64,000 nucleotides of DNA from Pseudomonas protegens (GTDB lineage: Bacteria; Pseudomonadota; Gammaproteobacteria; Pseudomonadales; Pseudomonadaceae), in contig NZ_CP060201.1 of NCBI RefSeq assembly GCF_013407925.2, forward strand, positions 1,860,001 to 1,924,000, given 5' to 3'. How positions within the stretch are numbered: the first letter of the stretch is position 1; each line of letters opens with the position of its first letter. Under the pieces are notes generated by a model, which worked only from the letters and a program-made list of their open reading frames with translations, made no database searches and was not told the origin of the DNA. A program made the position numbers and the translations under genes. This document shows, piece by piece, positions 1 to 15,626 of this stretch.

Positions 1-2073
<2,073 letters not shown>

Positions 2074-2326
2074 TTAAAGCGGTCAGTGCCGCCGGGGAAA
2101 GCGAAGGAAGGCCGAAGCCCCCGATCACCTGCATTAATCACAGTGCACCTTTCAAAAAAACCGCCGCGTGGTGACAGACCGGATGCAAAAACACCGGTAG
2201 GTTGCTCGCTACACATTTTTTGGAATCGCCCAGCAAAGACTGCTTGGTAATCGGCAACTCCTGCAATTCAGGCGAATCCACAGAAGTTGTATCAAGAAGG
2301 GAGCGTAGTCTACCGGAAAGCCCCTT

Positions 2327-3643
2327 TCAGCTCAAACCTTGATCGCTGGTCAGTGGTCGCCAATGCAATTGCCAGCCTGTCGGAGGTTCCGCGCCGGGCC
2401 CAGGCAGGTTCGCCAGCGCCAGCAGCCGCTGCCCCTGATACAACAGCGGCAATCTGCCACGGACGAACCCCGGGAGCCCGGCTTCGTTGAGCAGACGCTT
2501 GAGGTCACGATGGCCGCGTCCTGCCACCTGCATGACCTCCCCTCCCTGTCGGTAGCCTATGTGCAACGGCCCCTGGGGTGCCCTTGCGCTGAAAAACACC
2601 TCGCCATTGCCCGGCAAGCGCAATGGGCGCGTCGGATCCAGCCATTCAACCGGCCCCTGCACCGGCTGCAGCCAGGCACCGGACAGCCACCAGATTCGCC
2701 CACACGCACGATGCAGTTCACCATCGGCCAGGCGCCACAGCGGTCGCCCATCGGCGCCGGCATCGCGCAGGTTCTCCCACCCGTGCCAATGATCGGTATC
2801 GGGCAAACGGCCAAACCCACCCAGCCAATGACTCAGGGCGTTGCGCTGGCGGGCCGGGGACAAGGCCTGCAACGGCGCAAGGGCCAGCGACGGCAGGCCA
2901 AGCCAGGGAAAACAGTCGCCACCCTGGGCCGCCGCCAGATCCTGCACTGCCAGCTCGTCGAGCAGGCCCTGGGCTTCCCTCAGGTGCGCGGCACTGCGGC
3001 TCATGCTGGTCGCCGCCTGAGGCCAGCGCGCCTGCAACAAGGGCATGACCTGATGCCGCAGGTAGTTGCGCGAATACTGATGATCGGCATTTGAAGGGTC
3101 CTCGACCCAACTCAGGCCCTGCTCGGCGGCATAGCGCTCAAGCTCCTGACGCGACACGCCAAGCAAAGGCCGCAATAACTGCCCGCCCCCCAGAGACCGG
3201 CACGCCGGCATTGCCGACAAGCCCCGGACCCCAGCTCCGCGCAACAGACGAAACAGCAGGGTTTCGGCCTGATCCTCACGATGCTGCGCCGTCAGCAGCA
3301 GTTCATGGGCCGCGGTGAGCGCGGCAAATGCGCCGTATCGAGCCTCGCGGGCAGCCTGTTCAAGACTGGCAGCGGCCCGTACCTGCAGCCGGATCACTTG
3401 CAGGGGTACGCCCAGAGCATCGCAGATCGCCTGGCAATGATCCGGCCAGGCATCCGCCGCTTCTTGCAGCCCATGGTGGACATGCACCGCCATCAGTTTC
3501 GGCAAGGGTTGCTGTTGCGCCAGATGGGCAAGCAGGTGCAGCAGGACAGTGGAGTCAAGACCACCGGAGAAGGCGACACGCCAGACCTTGGCATCGAGCC
3601 AAGGCCTCAGACTGTGCAGCAATTTGGCGCTGAGAGCGTTCAT
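2327..3643 (-). CDS. tilS: tRNA(Ile)-lysidine synthetase TilS
   Basis: ATP-dependent enzyme that attaches lysine to C34 of the CAU-anticodon tRNA-Ile, changing its reading from AUG to AUA. The PP-loop SGGLDS sits at residues 26-31, followed by the VHVHHGL segment of the N-type ATP pyrophosphatase domain. The 438 residues include the middle substrate-binding domain and the C-terminal TilS domain (GRGHRDLKRLLNEAG-like region), so the protein is full length. It lies between accA and pyrG, and is separated from accA by a strong hairpin at 3707-3731. Confidence 0.95.
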   Translation of the reverse strand: MNALSAKLLHSLRPWLDAKVWRVAFSGGLDSTVLLHLLAHLAQQQPLPKLMAVHVHHGLQEAADAWPDHCQAICDALGVPLQVIRLQVRAAASLEQAAREARYGAFAALTAAHELLLTAQHREDQAETLLFRLLRGAGVRGLSAMPACRSLGGGQLLRPLLGVSRQELERYAAEQGLSWVEDPSNADHQYSRNYLRHQVMPLLQARWPQAATSMSRSAAHLREAQGLLDELAVQDLAAAQGGDCFPWLGLPSLALAPLQALSPARQRNALSHWLGGFGRLPDTDHWHGWENLRDAGADGRPLWRLADGELHRACGRIWWLSGAWLQPVQGPVEWLDPTRPLRLPGNGEVFFSARAPQGPLHIGYRQGGEVMQVAGRGHRDLKRLLNEAGLPGFVRGRLPLLYQGQRLLALANLPGPGAEPPTGWQLHWRPLTSDQGLS

Positions 3644-3706
3644 GAAGCGATCAAGACCTGTAGGCGCGGCCGGGTGGCGCAGTCACTTGCCCGCTATAAG
3701 CAACGA

Positions 3707-3731
3707 CGCCGCCATCGAGTCGATGGCGGCG
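3707..3731 (-). terminator. Hairpin between accA and tilS, probable terminator
   Basis: Perfect 11-bp stem (CGCCGCCATCG pairing with CGATGGCGGCG) with a three-base loop, about 48 bases after the accA stop. On the minus strand it is followed by a modest T-rich tail (TCGTTGCTTAT). It may end or attenuate accA transcription before tilS. Confidence 0.6.
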
Positions 3732-3778
3732 CCTGGGTCGCGAACGAGCATGCCCCTACCGGGGAAAGCGCTGCTCGA

Positions 3779-4726
3779 TCAGAGACCGTAGCTCATGAGG
3801 CGGTCATAACGACGGGCCAGCAAGGTGTCGTTATCCATTTCCTTGAGCATCGCCAACTGCGAGCTGAGCTCGGCGCGGATCGAAGCGGCAGCCGCCGCCG
3901 GATCACGATGGGCGCCACCCAACGGCTCGCTGATGACTTTGTCGACAATGCCCAGGCCTTTGAGACGCTCGGCGGTGATGCCCATGGCCTCGGCCGCATC
4001 GGCAGCCTTTTCCGAGGTTTTCCACAGGATCGAGGCGCAGCCTTCCGGCGAGATCACCGCATAAGTGGAATATTGCAGCATGTTCAACTGGTCGCAGACA
4101 CCGATGGCCAATGCGCCGCCGGAACCACCCTCACCGATCACGGTGGCGATAATCGGGGTTTTCAGGCGTGCCATGACCCGCAGGTTCCAGGCAATGGCCT
4201 CGCTCTGGTTGCGCTCTTCAGCGTCGATGCCCGGATAGGCGCCCGGTGTGTCGATGAAGGTCAGGATCGGCATCTTGAAGCGCTCGGCCATTTCCATCAG
4301 GCGGCAGGCCTTGCGGTAGCCTTCCGGACGCGGCATGCCGAAGTTGCGGCGGACCTTCTCGCGTACTTCACGGCCCTTCTGATGACCGATGATCATCACC
4401 GGCTGCTCGTCCAGGCGGGCAACCCCACCGACAATCGCTGCGTCGTCGGAGAAGTGGCGATCGCCATGCAGCTCGTCGAACTCGGTGAAGATGTGCTGGA
4501 TGTAGTCCAGGGTGTATGGACGACGCGGGTGCCGTGCCAGACGTGCGATCTGCCAGCTGGTGAGCTTGCCGAAGATGTCCTCGGTCAGGGTGTTGCTCTT
4601 GTCCTGCAGGCGGGAAATCTCATCGCCGATATTCAGCGAATTGTCATTACCGACCAAGCGCAACTCTTCGATCTTGGCTTGCAGGTCGGCGATCGGCTGT
4701 TCGAAATCAAGAAAATTCGGGTTCAT
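3779..4726 (-). CDS. accA: Acetyl-CoA carboxylase carboxyltransferase subunit alpha
   Basis: Alpha subunit of the carboxyltransferase that moves the carboxyl group from biotin-BCCP to acetyl-CoA, the first step of fatty acid synthesis; it works with AccD. The 315-residue product begins [19 protein letters not shown], as in other proteobacterial AccA. An in-frame start nine codons upstream gives an unconserved extension and was not chosen. The glycine-rich [12 protein letters not shown] segment of the crotonase-like fold and the [15 protein letters not shown] segment are present. It lies downstream of dnaE in the same direction. Confidence 0.97.
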   Translation of the reverse strand: MNPNFLDFEQPIADLQAKIEELRLVGNDNSLNIGDEISRLQDKSNTLTEDIFGKLTSWQIARLARHPRRPYTLDYIQHIFTEFDELHGDRHFSDDAAIVGGVARLDEQPVMIIGHQKGREVREKVRRNFGMPRPEGYRKACRLMEMAERFKMPILTFIDTPGAYPGIDAEERNQSEAIAWNLRVMARLKTPIIATVIGEGGSGGALAIGVCDQLNMLQYSTYAVISPEGCASILWKTSEKAADAAEAMGITAERLKGLGIVDKVISEPLGGAHRDPAAAAASIRAELSSQLAMLKEMDNDTLLARRYDRLMSYGL

Positions 4727-4865
4727 AGGCGTCCGTCTGGGCTCGACGTCCAAGGGGGCTTGGGCCGGCCGGTTGTCTATTCGCGCCCTACCTTAAGGGA
4801 CGGGCGCGTTGAGGTCGAGATTAAAAATTCAAGTGGCGACAAGGCGCAATGCTGGCGCCTTACCG

Positions 4866-8387
<3,522 letters not shown>

Positions 8388-8418
8388 AGTGATCCTGTAA
8401 TAAGCGCGAAAACAACAA

Positions 8419-8438
8419 GGCCCGGATTGTACCGGGCC
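8419..8438 (-). terminator. Probable Rho-independent terminator after rnhB
   Basis: Stem GGCCCGG/CCGGGCC with a six-base loop, 19 bases downstream of the rnhB stop on the minus strand. It is followed by TTGTTGTTTTC. It lies just upstream of dnaE and would separate the lipid A-rnhB transcript from dnaE. Confidence 0.7.
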
Positions 8439-8456
8439 TCGACTAAAACATCAGCC

Positions 8457-9104
8457 TCAGGACGGAATCTCGCCCCGCGCCTCAAGGGCCTCGTAGGCTT
8501 GTCGCACCGGGGCGAAGGAGCGCCGGTGAATCGGCGTCGGCCCCAGGCGGGCCAGGGCTTCCAGGTGCACCGGCGTCGGATAGCCCTTATGGCCACCGAT
8601 GCCGTAGCCCGGGTAGATCAGTTCGAATGCGGCCATTTCCCGATCGCGGCTGACCTTGGCCAGAATCGATGCCGCGGCAATCGCTGGAACCTTGCTATCG
8701 CCCTTGACCACCGCCTCGGCCGGCATGGCCAGCTTGGGGCAGCGGTTGCCATCGATCATCGCCAGCTTCGGGGTCACGCTCAGCCCCTCCACCGCCCGCT
8801 GCATGGCCAACATGGTGGCGTGGAGGATATTCAATTCGTCGATTTCCTCGACTTCAGCCCGGGCAATGCACCAGCTCAGGGCTTTTTCGCAGATTTCGTC
8901 GAACAGCTTCTCGCGACGGGCCTCGGTGAGCTTCTTCGAATCATTGAGGCCAAGAATCGGCCGTTTCGGGTCGAGAATCACCGCCGCGGTGACAACGGCT
9001 CCGCACAAGGGGCCACGGCCGACTTCATCGACACCGGCCACCAGATCCTCGGCATCCGCCACCAGGGTGAAGTCCAGGCCCATCTGCATCTTCGCGTTAC
9101 TCAT
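8457..9104 (-). CDS. rnhB: Ribonuclease HII
   Basis: Cleaves RNA in RNA-DNA hybrids and removes misincorporated ribonucleotides. The catalytic pair lies in [13 protein letters not shown] (Asp26, Glu27 from the first start), and the GLNDSKKL motif typical of RNase HII follows. The chosen ATG at 9104 overlaps the lpxB stop in an ATGA arrangement, which argues for translational coupling. A second ATG seven codons in (MGLDFTL after MQ) would give about 209 residues, the more usual length, so the exact start is uncertain. Confidence 0.95.
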   Translation of the reverse strand: MSNAKMQMGLDFTLVADAEDLVAGVDEVGRGPLCGAVVTAAVILDPKRPILGLNDSKKLTEARREKLFDEICEKALSWCIARAEVEEIDELNILHATMLAMQRAVEGLSVTPKLAMIDGNRCPKLAMPAEAVVKGDSKVPAIAAASILAKVSRDREMAAFELIYPGYGIGGHKGYPTPVHLEALARLGPTPIHRRSFAPVRQAYEALEARGEIPS

Positions 9105-10231
9105 CGTGATTTGCCGATCAGCTCAAGCACCGCTTGCGCGGCCTGGTTGGACGCATCGCGGCGCAAGGTTCGGTGGATCTCGTCAAAACCGCGGGTCTGC
9201 TCTTGCCCGCCTTCGATCAGCGGCGACAAGGTTTGCGCGAGGGCTTCGGCGGTGGCGTCATCCTGCAGCAGCTCCGGCACCAGCAGGCGCTGGGCCAGCA
9301 GATTCGGCAGGGAAATGTAGGGGCTCTTGACCATGCGTTTGAGAATCCAGAAGGTCAGCGGCGCCAAACGGTAGGCCACCACCATTGGACGCTTGTAGAG
9401 CAAGGCTTCGAGGGTCGCGGTGCCCGAAGCGATCAGCACCGCGTCGCAGGCGGCCAGGGCCTTGTGGGACTGGCCATCGAGCAAGGTCAGCGGCAGGTCG
9501 CGACTGGCCAGCAGCTCTTCAAGCTGGACCCGACGCTCCGGGCTGGCGCACGGCATGATGAAGCGCACACCGGGGCGCAGGGCACGCAAGCGCTGTGCGG
9601 CATCCAGGAACAACGCCCCCAGGCGCCCCACTTCACCGCCACGACTGCCGGGCATCAGCGCCACCAGAGGCCCGTCCGGCAGGGCCAATTCGGCACGCGC
9701 CGCCGCCCGGTCCGCCTGCAGCGGAATGGCATCGGCCAGAGAGTGGCCGACGAACTTCACCGGTACGCCTTTCTCTTCGTAGAACCTAGCCTCGAAGGGA
9801 AACAGCGTGAGCATCAGGTCGCAGCCTTCGCGAATCTTCAGCACCCGCTTCTGGCGCCAGGCCCAGACCGACGGGCTGACGTAGTGCACGGTCTTGATTC
9901 CGGCCTGACGCAGCTTGAGTTCGATATTCAGGGTGAAATCCGGCGCATCGATACCGATGAATACATCCGGCTTTTCGGCAATCAGGGTCTGGATCAGCTT
10001 CTTGCGTCGCGCCAGCAGCTCACGCAGTCGCCCAAGCACCTCGACCAACCCCATGACCGCCAGGCGCTCCATGGGGAAGTACGAGGTCAGACCTTCGGCC
10101 TGCATCAACGGACCGCCGACACCAATGAATTCGACAGCCGGGTGCTGAGCCTTGAGGGCTCGCATCAGACCGGCGCCGAGAATGTCGCCGGAGGCTTCGC
10201 CAGCCACCAGCGCAATACGCAGAGTGTTCAT
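9101..10231 (-). CDS. lpxB: Lipid-A-disaccharide synthase
   Basis: GT19 family glycosyltransferase that joins UDP-2,3-diacylglucosamine and lipid X (2,3-diacylglucosamine 1-phosphate) to form the lipid A disaccharide at the inner membrane. The 376-residue product opens [20 protein letters not shown], the family signature. It contains [12 protein letters not shown] and the nucleotide-binding MPGSRGGEV motif. It starts 3 bases after the lpxA stop and its own stop overlaps rnhB, so it belongs to the lpxD-fabZ-lpxA-lpxB-rnhB series. Confidence 0.98.
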   Translation of the reverse strand: MNTLRIALVAGEASGDILGAGLMRALKAQHPAVEFIGVGGPLMQAEGLTSYFPMERLAVMGLVEVLGRLRELLARRKKLIQTLIAEKPDVFIGIDAPDFTLNIELKLRQAGIKTVHYVSPSVWAWRQKRVLKIREGCDLMLTLFPFEARFYEEKGVPVKFVGHSLADAIPLQADRAAARAELALPDGPLVALMPGSRGGEVGRLGALFLDAAQRLRALRPGVRFIMPCASPERRVQLEELLASRDLPLTLLDGQSHKALAACDAVLIASGTATLEALLYKRPMVVAYRLAPLTFWILKRMVKSPYISLPNLLAQRLLVPELLQDDATAEALAQTLSPLIEGGQEQTRGFDEIHRTLRRDASNQAAQAVLELIGKSR

Positions 10232-10233
10232 GA

Positions 10234-11010
10234 TTAACGGGTGATGCCGCGAGTCGAAGACTGGATCGAGTCACGAAACACCGCGACTTCCGGGAACTCC
10301 ACAGCCGCTTCGGCCAGTTCGGCCAAGGCTTGATCCACGGTCAGCCCCTGGCGGTAAACCACCTTGTAGGCACGCCGCAGTGCATGGATCGCGTCCTCGC
10401 TGAAGCCGCGACGGCGCATGCCTTCGAAATTCATGCTGCGGGCTTCGGCCGGGTTGCCGAACACCGTGACGAACGCCGGTACATCCTTGCCGATGGCGGT
10501 GCCCATGCCGGAGAAGCTGTGGGCGCCGATATGGCAGTACTGATGCACCAGGGTAAAACCGGAAAGAATCGCCCAGTCGTCGACATGTACATGGCCGGCC
10601 AGCGCTGTGTTGTTGACCAGGATGCAGTGGTTGCCAATGACGCTGTCGTGACCGATGTGGGCGTAGGCCATGATCAGGTTGTGATCGCCCAGGGTGGTTT
10701 CGGAACGGTCCTGGACGGTGCCACGGTGAATGGTCACGCCTTCGCGGATCACGTTGTGGTCACCGATGACCAGGCGGGTTTCCTCGCCTTTGTACTTCAG
10801 ATCAGGGGTGTCCTCACCTACCGAAGAAAACTGGTAGATGCGGTTGTGCTTACCGATCCGGGTGGGGCCCTTGAGAATGACATGGGGCCCGATCACTGTA
10901 CCCTCGCCGATTTCCACACCAGCGCCGATGATCGACCACGGGCCAACCTCAACGTCGTCGGCCAGGACGGCCGTCGGATCGATGATTGCGCGAGGGTCAA
11001 TCAAACTCAT
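10234..11010 (-). CDS. lpxA: UDP-N-acetylglucosamine acyltransferase
   Basis: First enzyme of lipid A synthesis: it transfers an R-3-hydroxyacyl chain from ACP to the 3-OH of UDP-GlcNAc. The 258 residues form a left-handed beta helix with many hexapeptide repeats (for example [10 protein letters not shown] and [10 protein letters not shown]). The catalytic region AHIGHD is at residues 117-122, with His121 matching the E. coli general base by position. The ATG overlaps the fabZ stop (ATGA), so the two reading frames are coupled. Confidence 0.98.
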   Translation of the reverse strand: MSLIDPRAIIDPTAVLADDVEVGPWSIIGAGVEIGEGTVIGPHVILKGPTRIGKHNRIYQFSSVGEDTPDLKYKGEETRLVIGDHNVIREGVTIHRGTVQDRSETTLGDHNLIMAYAHIGHDSVIGNHCILVNNTALAGHVHVDDWAILSGFTLVHQYCHIGAHSFSGMGTAIGKDVPAFVTVFGNPAEARSMNFEGMRRRGFSEDAIHALRRAYKVVYRQGLTVDQALAELAEAAVEFPEVAVFRDSIQSSTRGITR

Positions 11011-11447
11011 AGTTTGCGTTCCGCACAGATGATTTCAGCAGAGCACACCGGCTTGCCGTCGACCGAGGCCTGGCACTCGAACTTCCAGATCTGGCGCTTG
11101 CAGCTGATGAACTTGGCTTCAAGAATCAGCTGGTCGCCCGGCAGCACTGGCTGGCGGAAGCGCAGCTTGTCGGAGCCGACGAAGTAATACAGGGTGCCAT
11201 CGGCTGGCTTCACGTCGAGCATCTTGAAACCGAGAATGCCCGCAGCCTGAGCCATGGCTTCGATGATCAGTACGCCCGGCATGATCGGATGCGCAGGAAA
11301 GTGACCATTGAAGAACGGTTCGTTGATGCTGACATTCTTGTAGGCACGAATGCACTTGCCCTCAACATCCAGGTCCACTACCCGATCCACCAACAGGAAA
11401 GGGTAACGGTGAGGCAGGTATTCGCGAATCTCGTTGATGTCCATCAT
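11007..11447 (-). CDS. fabZ: 3-hydroxyacyl-ACP dehydratase FabZ
   Basis: Dehydrates 3-hydroxyacyl-ACP in fatty acid elongation and competes with LpxA and LpxD for the same 3-hydroxyacyl-ACP, which explains the conserved linkage. It is a hot-dog fold protein of 146 residues with [12 protein letters not shown] near the N-terminus and the catalytic His49 ([12 protein letters not shown]) and Glu63 (IIEAMAQ). Two adjacent ATG codons start the gene and I kept the first. It overlaps lpxA by 4 bases, and 109 bases separate it from lpxD. Confidence 0.98.
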   Translation of the reverse strand: MMDINEIREYLPHRYPFLLVDRVVDLDVEGKCIRAYKNVSINEPFFNGHFPAHPIMPGVLIIEAMAQAAGILGFKMLDVKPADGTLYYFVGSDKLRFRQPVLPGDQLILEAKFISCKRQIWKFECQASVDGKPVCSAEIICAERKL

Positions 11448-11556
11448 TTCGGGGGGAAGCCTGTAGTAAAGAGTGGGAGCGCGCGACTAGCGCACGCCCC
11501 TCTAGCAAATCAAGGAGGCCGTCTAGCGGCTGTGCACACTTAATATGGAAATGGTA

Positions 11557-12612
11557 TCAGCCATCTGATGAAGCATTGCCGTCAGGGGTCACGCCCCCAA
11601 CGCGCTTTTCCAACTGACGCAGGCGTCGCGCAAGATCATCGAGCTGACGGATGCGTGCAGCGCTCTTGCGCCACTCGGCAGCAGGTTGCATGGCTGTACC
11701 GGAAGAGTAGGCACCCGGCTCGGTAATCGAGTGAGTCACCATGGTCATTCCAGTGAGGAATACGTTGTCACAAATATCGATGTGCCCGACCAGGCCCACA
11801 CCGCCGGCGAGCATACAGTGCTTGCCGATCTTGGTGCTGCCGGAAATCCCCACACAAGCGGCCATGGCGGTGTGATCACCGACCTGAACGTTGTGGGCGA
11901 TCTGAATCTGGTTATCGAGTTTCACGCCATTGCCGATGACGGTGTCGGCCAGGGCACCACGGTCGATGGCGGTGTTGACGCCGATCTCGACATCGTCACC
12001 GATGGTCACGCCGCCAATCTGCGCGATCTTCTGCCAGACGCCTTTCTCGTTGGCAAAACCAAAACCTTCGCCACCCAGCACCGCGCCCGACTGGATAACC
12101 ACTCGTTTACCGATGCGCACGTCGTGGTACAGGGTGACCCTTGGAGCCAGCCACCCGCCCTCGCCGATCTCGCAGCGGGCACCGATAAAGCAATGAGCGC
12201 CGATGGTCACTCCGGCGCCGATGCGGGCACCACCTTCGATCACCGCAAACGGGCCGATGCTGGCTGTTGGATCCACCTGAGCATCAGCGGCAATCACCGC
12301 AGACGGGTGAATGCCGGCCGCTGCTTTGGGCTTGGGGTCGAACAGATGTGAAATACGGGCGTAAGACAGGTAAGGATCGGCCACCACCAATGCGTCACCG
12401 GCATAGGCTTCGGCATCAGCGGCTTTCAACAACACCGCGCCGGCCTGGCAGTCCACCAGGTACTTGCGGTATTGCGGGTTTGCCAAAAAGCTCAACTGAG
12501 CTGGGCCAGCCTCCTGCAAGGTGGCTAGCCCAGTGATTTCCTTCTCCGCGTCGCCACGCAAGGTGGCGCCGAGGAACTCGGCCAACTGGCCGAGTTTTAT
12601 AATCGCGGTCAT
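11557..12612 (-). CDS. lpxD: UDP-3-O-(3-hydroxyacyl)glucosamine N-acyltransferase
   Basis: Third step of lipid A synthesis: N-acylation of UDP-3-O-acylglucosamine from hydroxyacyl-ACP. The 351-residue product has an N-terminal uridine-binding domain ([15 protein letters not shown]) followed by a left-handed beta helix of hexapeptide repeats and a short C-terminal helix ([19 protein letters not shown]). The catalytic-site segment [12 protein letters not shown] is present. It follows skp with a 3-base gap, so the bamA-skp-lpxD coupling of outer-membrane protein assembly and LPS synthesis is preserved. Confidence 0.97.
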   Translation of the reverse strand: MTAIIKLGQLAEFLGATLRGDAEKEITGLATLQEAGPAQLSFLANPQYRKYLVDCQAGAVLLKAADAEAYAGDALVVADPYLSYARISHLFDPKPKAAAGIHPSAVIAADAQVDPTASIGPFAVIEGGARIGAGVTIGAHCFIGARCEIGEGGWLAPRVTLYHDVRIGKRVVIQSGAVLGGEGFGFANEKGVWQKIAQIGGVTIGDDVEIGVNTAIDRGALADTVIGNGVKLDNQIQIAHNVQVGDHTAMAACVGISGSTKIGKHCMLAGGVGLVGHIDICDNVFLTGMTMVTHSITEPGAYSSGTAMQPAAEWRKSAARIRQLDDLARRLRQLEKRVGGVTPDGNASSDG

Positions 12613-12615
12613 GGC

Positions 12616-13119
12616 TTACTTCAGCTGATTCATGCGCTCGATGACTTGGCGAGTGATGTCGTACTGAGGTTTGACATCGATCACTGCGCCACGCTCGAAG
12701 ACCAGATCGAAACCGCCTTTCTTGATGACTTCTTCAACTGCGCTGTCCAGCTTCGGCTTCAGTTGCTTGAGCATCTCGCGGTCAGCAACAGCCTTGGCTT
12801 CGTTCAGTTCCTTGGACTGGAATTGGAAGTCACGAGCCTTTTGCTTGAACTCAAGCTCCAGACGTTCACGCTCGCCCTGCTGCATCTTGTCGCCACCGGC
12901 CACCAGACGATCCTGGATGCCCTTGGCGCTGCTTTCCAGGGTTTTCAGTTTGGTCAGTTGCGGACCGAACTTTTTCTCGGCATCCACTGCGTACTTCTTC
13001 GCCGCATCGGATTCCAGCAGTGCCATCTGATAGTTCAGAACGGCGATTTTCATTTCGGCAAACGCCGGGCTCGCGACCAGAACGGAGGCCAGGAGAACCA
13101 ATTGAGTCAACTTACGCAC
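12616..13119 (-). CDS. skp: Skp/OmpH periplasmic chaperone
   Basis: Periplasmic holdase that escorts unfolded outer-membrane proteins to the BAM complex. The 167-residue product starts with a clear signal peptide (MRKLTQLVLLASVLVASPAFA, cut after residue 21). A highly charged helical region rich in Lys, Glu and Gln follows (QGERERLELEFKQKARDFQFQ), fitting the tentacle-like coiled coils of Skp. It lies between bamA and lpxD in the usual order. Confidence 0.95.
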   Translation of the reverse strand: MRKLTQLVLLASVLVASPAFAEMKIAVLNYQMALLESDAAKKYAVDAEKKFGPQLTKLKTLESSAKGIQDRLVAGGDKMQQGERERLELEFKQKARDFQFQSKELNEAKAVADREMLKQLKPKLDSAVEEVIKKGGFDLVFERGAVIDVKPQYDITRQVIERMNQLK

Positions 13120-13164
13120 GATGCACTCCTACAAAATCCATTGTCGTTATCTTGGGTCAGGCTA

Positions 13165-15552
13165 TTAGAAAGTCTGACCGAGGGAGAATTGGAACACCTG
13201 GGTCTCAGCGTTATTCGGTTTCTTCACTGGCATTGCCAGGGCGAAGCTCAGTGGACCCAAGGCCGTAACCCAAGTCACACCGACGCCCACGGAGCTGGCC
13301 AGATTGCTGAGGCTGATGTCATTGCACTGCGTGTTGGAGGAAACGCCGTTGGTATTTTTCACGTTCGAACATTTGGAATCGAACACGTTACCCACATCCC
13401 AGAACACCGACGTCCGCAGGGAACGCTGATCTTTGACGAATGGCAGTGGGAACAACAGCTCAGCACCACCTTGGATCAAGACGTTACCACCGAACGGCAG
13501 CGGATCCTGATCAGGGTCGGCTGCAGTGCCTACGTTGCCCGTTACACCAGCACCACGACTTGGGGTACTGCGTGGACCCAAAGTGCTGTCCTTGAAACCA
13601 CGAACCGAGTTGAAACCACCAGCATAGTAGTTCTCGTAGAACGGCAAACCATTGGTTGAGCCATAGCCGTCACCGTAGCCGAGCTCGGTATGGAAGCGCA
13701 TGGTGTAGTTTTCAGTCAGCGGCTGGAACATCTGGCCACGGTAATCAAGCTTGAAGAACGAAAGATCGCTACCCGGGGTTGTGGCTTCCAAGACCAAACT
13801 CTGAGAGTGGCCTCGGGTGGCCAGCACACCTTTATTCAAGGTCGATTCGGACCAGCCGGCGGACGCCTTGAAGTTCAGGTAGTTGCTGCCCTGTTGATTC
13901 ACGAAGTCGAAAATCTCATCGACGGTGTACAGACCAGTCTTGATCTTGTCCTGCTGCGCAGTCAGGCCGAAGGTCAGACGCGAAGTCTCACTGATCGGGT
14001 AACCCACGCTGACACCGGCACCCAGGCTGTCCACCGCATAGCTGGCCACGTTGACGTCGAGGTCTTTGTAGTCAGTGGTGCGATAGAAGGCGTTGTAGCC
14101 CAGGCTCACGCCGTCGGCGGTCCAGTAGGGGTCAACGTAGCCGAAGTTGTAGCGGCTCTGGTACTCGCTGCGGGTCAGGCCGATGCTGACCTTGTTACCG
14201 GTACCCAGGAAGTTGTTCTGAGTGATCGAACCACCGAGGATCAGACCGGCACTCTGGGCGAAACCGACGCTGGCGGTGATCGAACCGGAGGCTTGCTCTT
14301 CTACCGCGTAGTTCACGTCAACCTGGTCATCGACACCCGGAACGGCCGGAGTCTCGACGTTGACCTCCTTGAAGAAGCCCAGGCGCTCCAGACGAGTCTT
14401 GGACTGGTCGATCAGGTAGGTCGAAGCCCAGCCACCTTCCATCTGACGCATTTCACGACGCAGCACTTCATCCTCGGACTTGGTGTTGCCACGGAAGTTG
14501 ATGCGGTTGACGTAGGCACGCTTGCCCGGATCCACCACGAAGGTGATGTCCACGGTGTGATCTTCATCGTGGGGCTGCGGCACGCCGTTGACGTTGGCGA
14601 AGGTGTAACCCTCGTTACCGAGACGACGAGTGATCAGTTCGGAAGTGGTGGTCATCAGCTTGCGCGAGAAGACTTGCCCCTTCTCCACCAGCAACAGGGC
14701 CTTGACCTGGTCTTCAGGGACCTTCAGGTCGCCGCTGAGCTTGACGTCGCGAACGCTGTACTTCTCGCCTTCGTTGACGTTGACAGTGATGTAGACGTGC
14801 TTCTTGTCCGGGGTGATGGACACCTGGGTCGAAGCGATATCCATGTTGATATAGCCGCGATCGAGGTAATAGGAACGCAGACGCTCCAGGTCACCGGACA
14901 GCTTTTCACGAGCGTATTTGTCGTCGTTCTTGAAGAACGACAGCCAGTTGGTGGTCTTGAGCTCGAACAGGCCAATCAGGTCTTCATCAGGGAAAACCGT
15001 GTTGCCCACCACGTTGATGTGCTGAATGGCGGCGACCGTACCTTCGTTGATCTTGACCTTCAAGCCAACCCGGTTGCGTGGTTGCGGCACCACTTCGGTT
15101 TCAACGGTGGCCGAGTAACGACCCTGGGCGACATATTGACGCTGCAGCTCGTTACGCACGCCTTCGAGAGTCGCACGCTGGAAGATCTCGCCTTCGGCCA
15201 GGCCGGACTGCTTCAGGCCCTTCATCAGGTCTTCGGTAGAGATCGCCTTGTTGCCTTCGATCTCGATACTGGCAACCGACGGCCGTTCGACTACCGTGAT
15301 GACCAGGACGTTGCCATCGCGGCCCAGCTGGATGTCTTGAAAGAAACCGGTTTTGAACAGCGCACGAGTGGATTCCACCAGGCGACGGTCGTCCGCCTGC
15401 TCGCCGACGTTCAACGGCAAGGCACCAAAGACGCTACCCGCGGAAACGCGCTGAAGGCCGTTGACGCGGATATCGGAGATAGTGAAGGACTCGGCGTGAA
15501 CTTCGGCGATCATCAATACGGTGAGAACCGCAGTTAGCAGCAGACGTTTCAT
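13165..15552 (-). CDS. bamA: Outer membrane protein assembly factor BamA
   Basis: Omp85-family beta barrel that folds and inserts outer-membrane proteins. The 795-residue product has a signal peptide (MKRLLLTAVLTVLMIAEVHA), five POTRA domains over roughly residues 21-420, and a C-terminal 16-stranded barrel ending in FSLGQTF. The loop-6 VRGF motif (NSVRGFKDS) is present. The ATG at 15552 begins the signal peptide; an upstream in-frame start adds nine residues that spoil it. It is followed by skp. A hairpin lies between rseP and this gene. Confidence 0.98.
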   Translation of the reverse strand: MKRLLLTAVLTVLMIAEVHAESFTISDIRVNGLQRVSAGSVFGALPLNVGEQADDRRLVESTRALFKTGFFQDIQLGRDGNVLVITVVERPSVASIEIEGNKAISTEDLMKGLKQSGLAEGEIFQRATLEGVRNELQRQYVAQGRYSATVETEVVPQPRNRVGLKVKINEGTVAAIQHINVVGNTVFPDEDLIGLFELKTTNWLSFFKNDDKYAREKLSGDLERLRSYYLDRGYINMDIASTQVSITPDKKHVYITVNVNEGEKYSVRDVKLSGDLKVPEDQVKALLLVEKGQVFSRKLMTTTSELITRRLGNEGYTFANVNGVPQPHDEDHTVDITFVVDPGKRAYVNRINFRGNTKSEDEVLRREMRQMEGGWASTYLIDQSKTRLERLGFFKEVNVETPAVPGVDDQVDVNYAVEEQASGSITASVGFAQSAGLILGGSITQNNFLGTGNKVSIGLTRSEYQSRYNFGYVDPYWTADGVSLGYNAFYRTTDYKDLDVNVASYAVDSLGAGVSVGYPISETSRLTFGLTAQQDKIKTGLYTVDEIFDFVNQQGSNYLNFKASAGWSESTLNKGVLATRGHSQSLVLEATTPGSDLSFFKLDYRGQMFQPLTENYTMRFHTELGYGDGYGSTNGLPFYENYYAGGFNSVRGFKDSTLGPRSTPSRGAGVTGNVGTAADPDQDPLPFGGNVLIQGGAELLFPLPFVKDQRSLRTSVFWDVGNVFDSKCSNVKNTNGVSSNTQCNDISLSNLASSVGVGVTWVTALGPLSFALAMPVKKPNNAETQVFQFSLGQTF

Positions 15553-15587
15553 GAAGTCCTTTCTTATTCCAACTGGCAATAAACAAA

Positions 15588-15606
15588 CTGCCGCAAAATG
15601 CGGCAG
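15588..15606 (-). terminator. Hairpin between rseP and bamA, terminator or attenuator
   Basis: Perfect CTGCCGC/GCGGCAG stem 20 bases after the rseP stop, followed on the minus strand by TTTGTTTATT. This is the shape of an intrinsic terminator, placed 36 bases before bamA. Because bamA must still be expressed, it implies partial read-through or a separate bamA promoter. Confidence 0.65.
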
Positions 15607-15626
15607 ATTCGCAATTCAGCGAAGCG

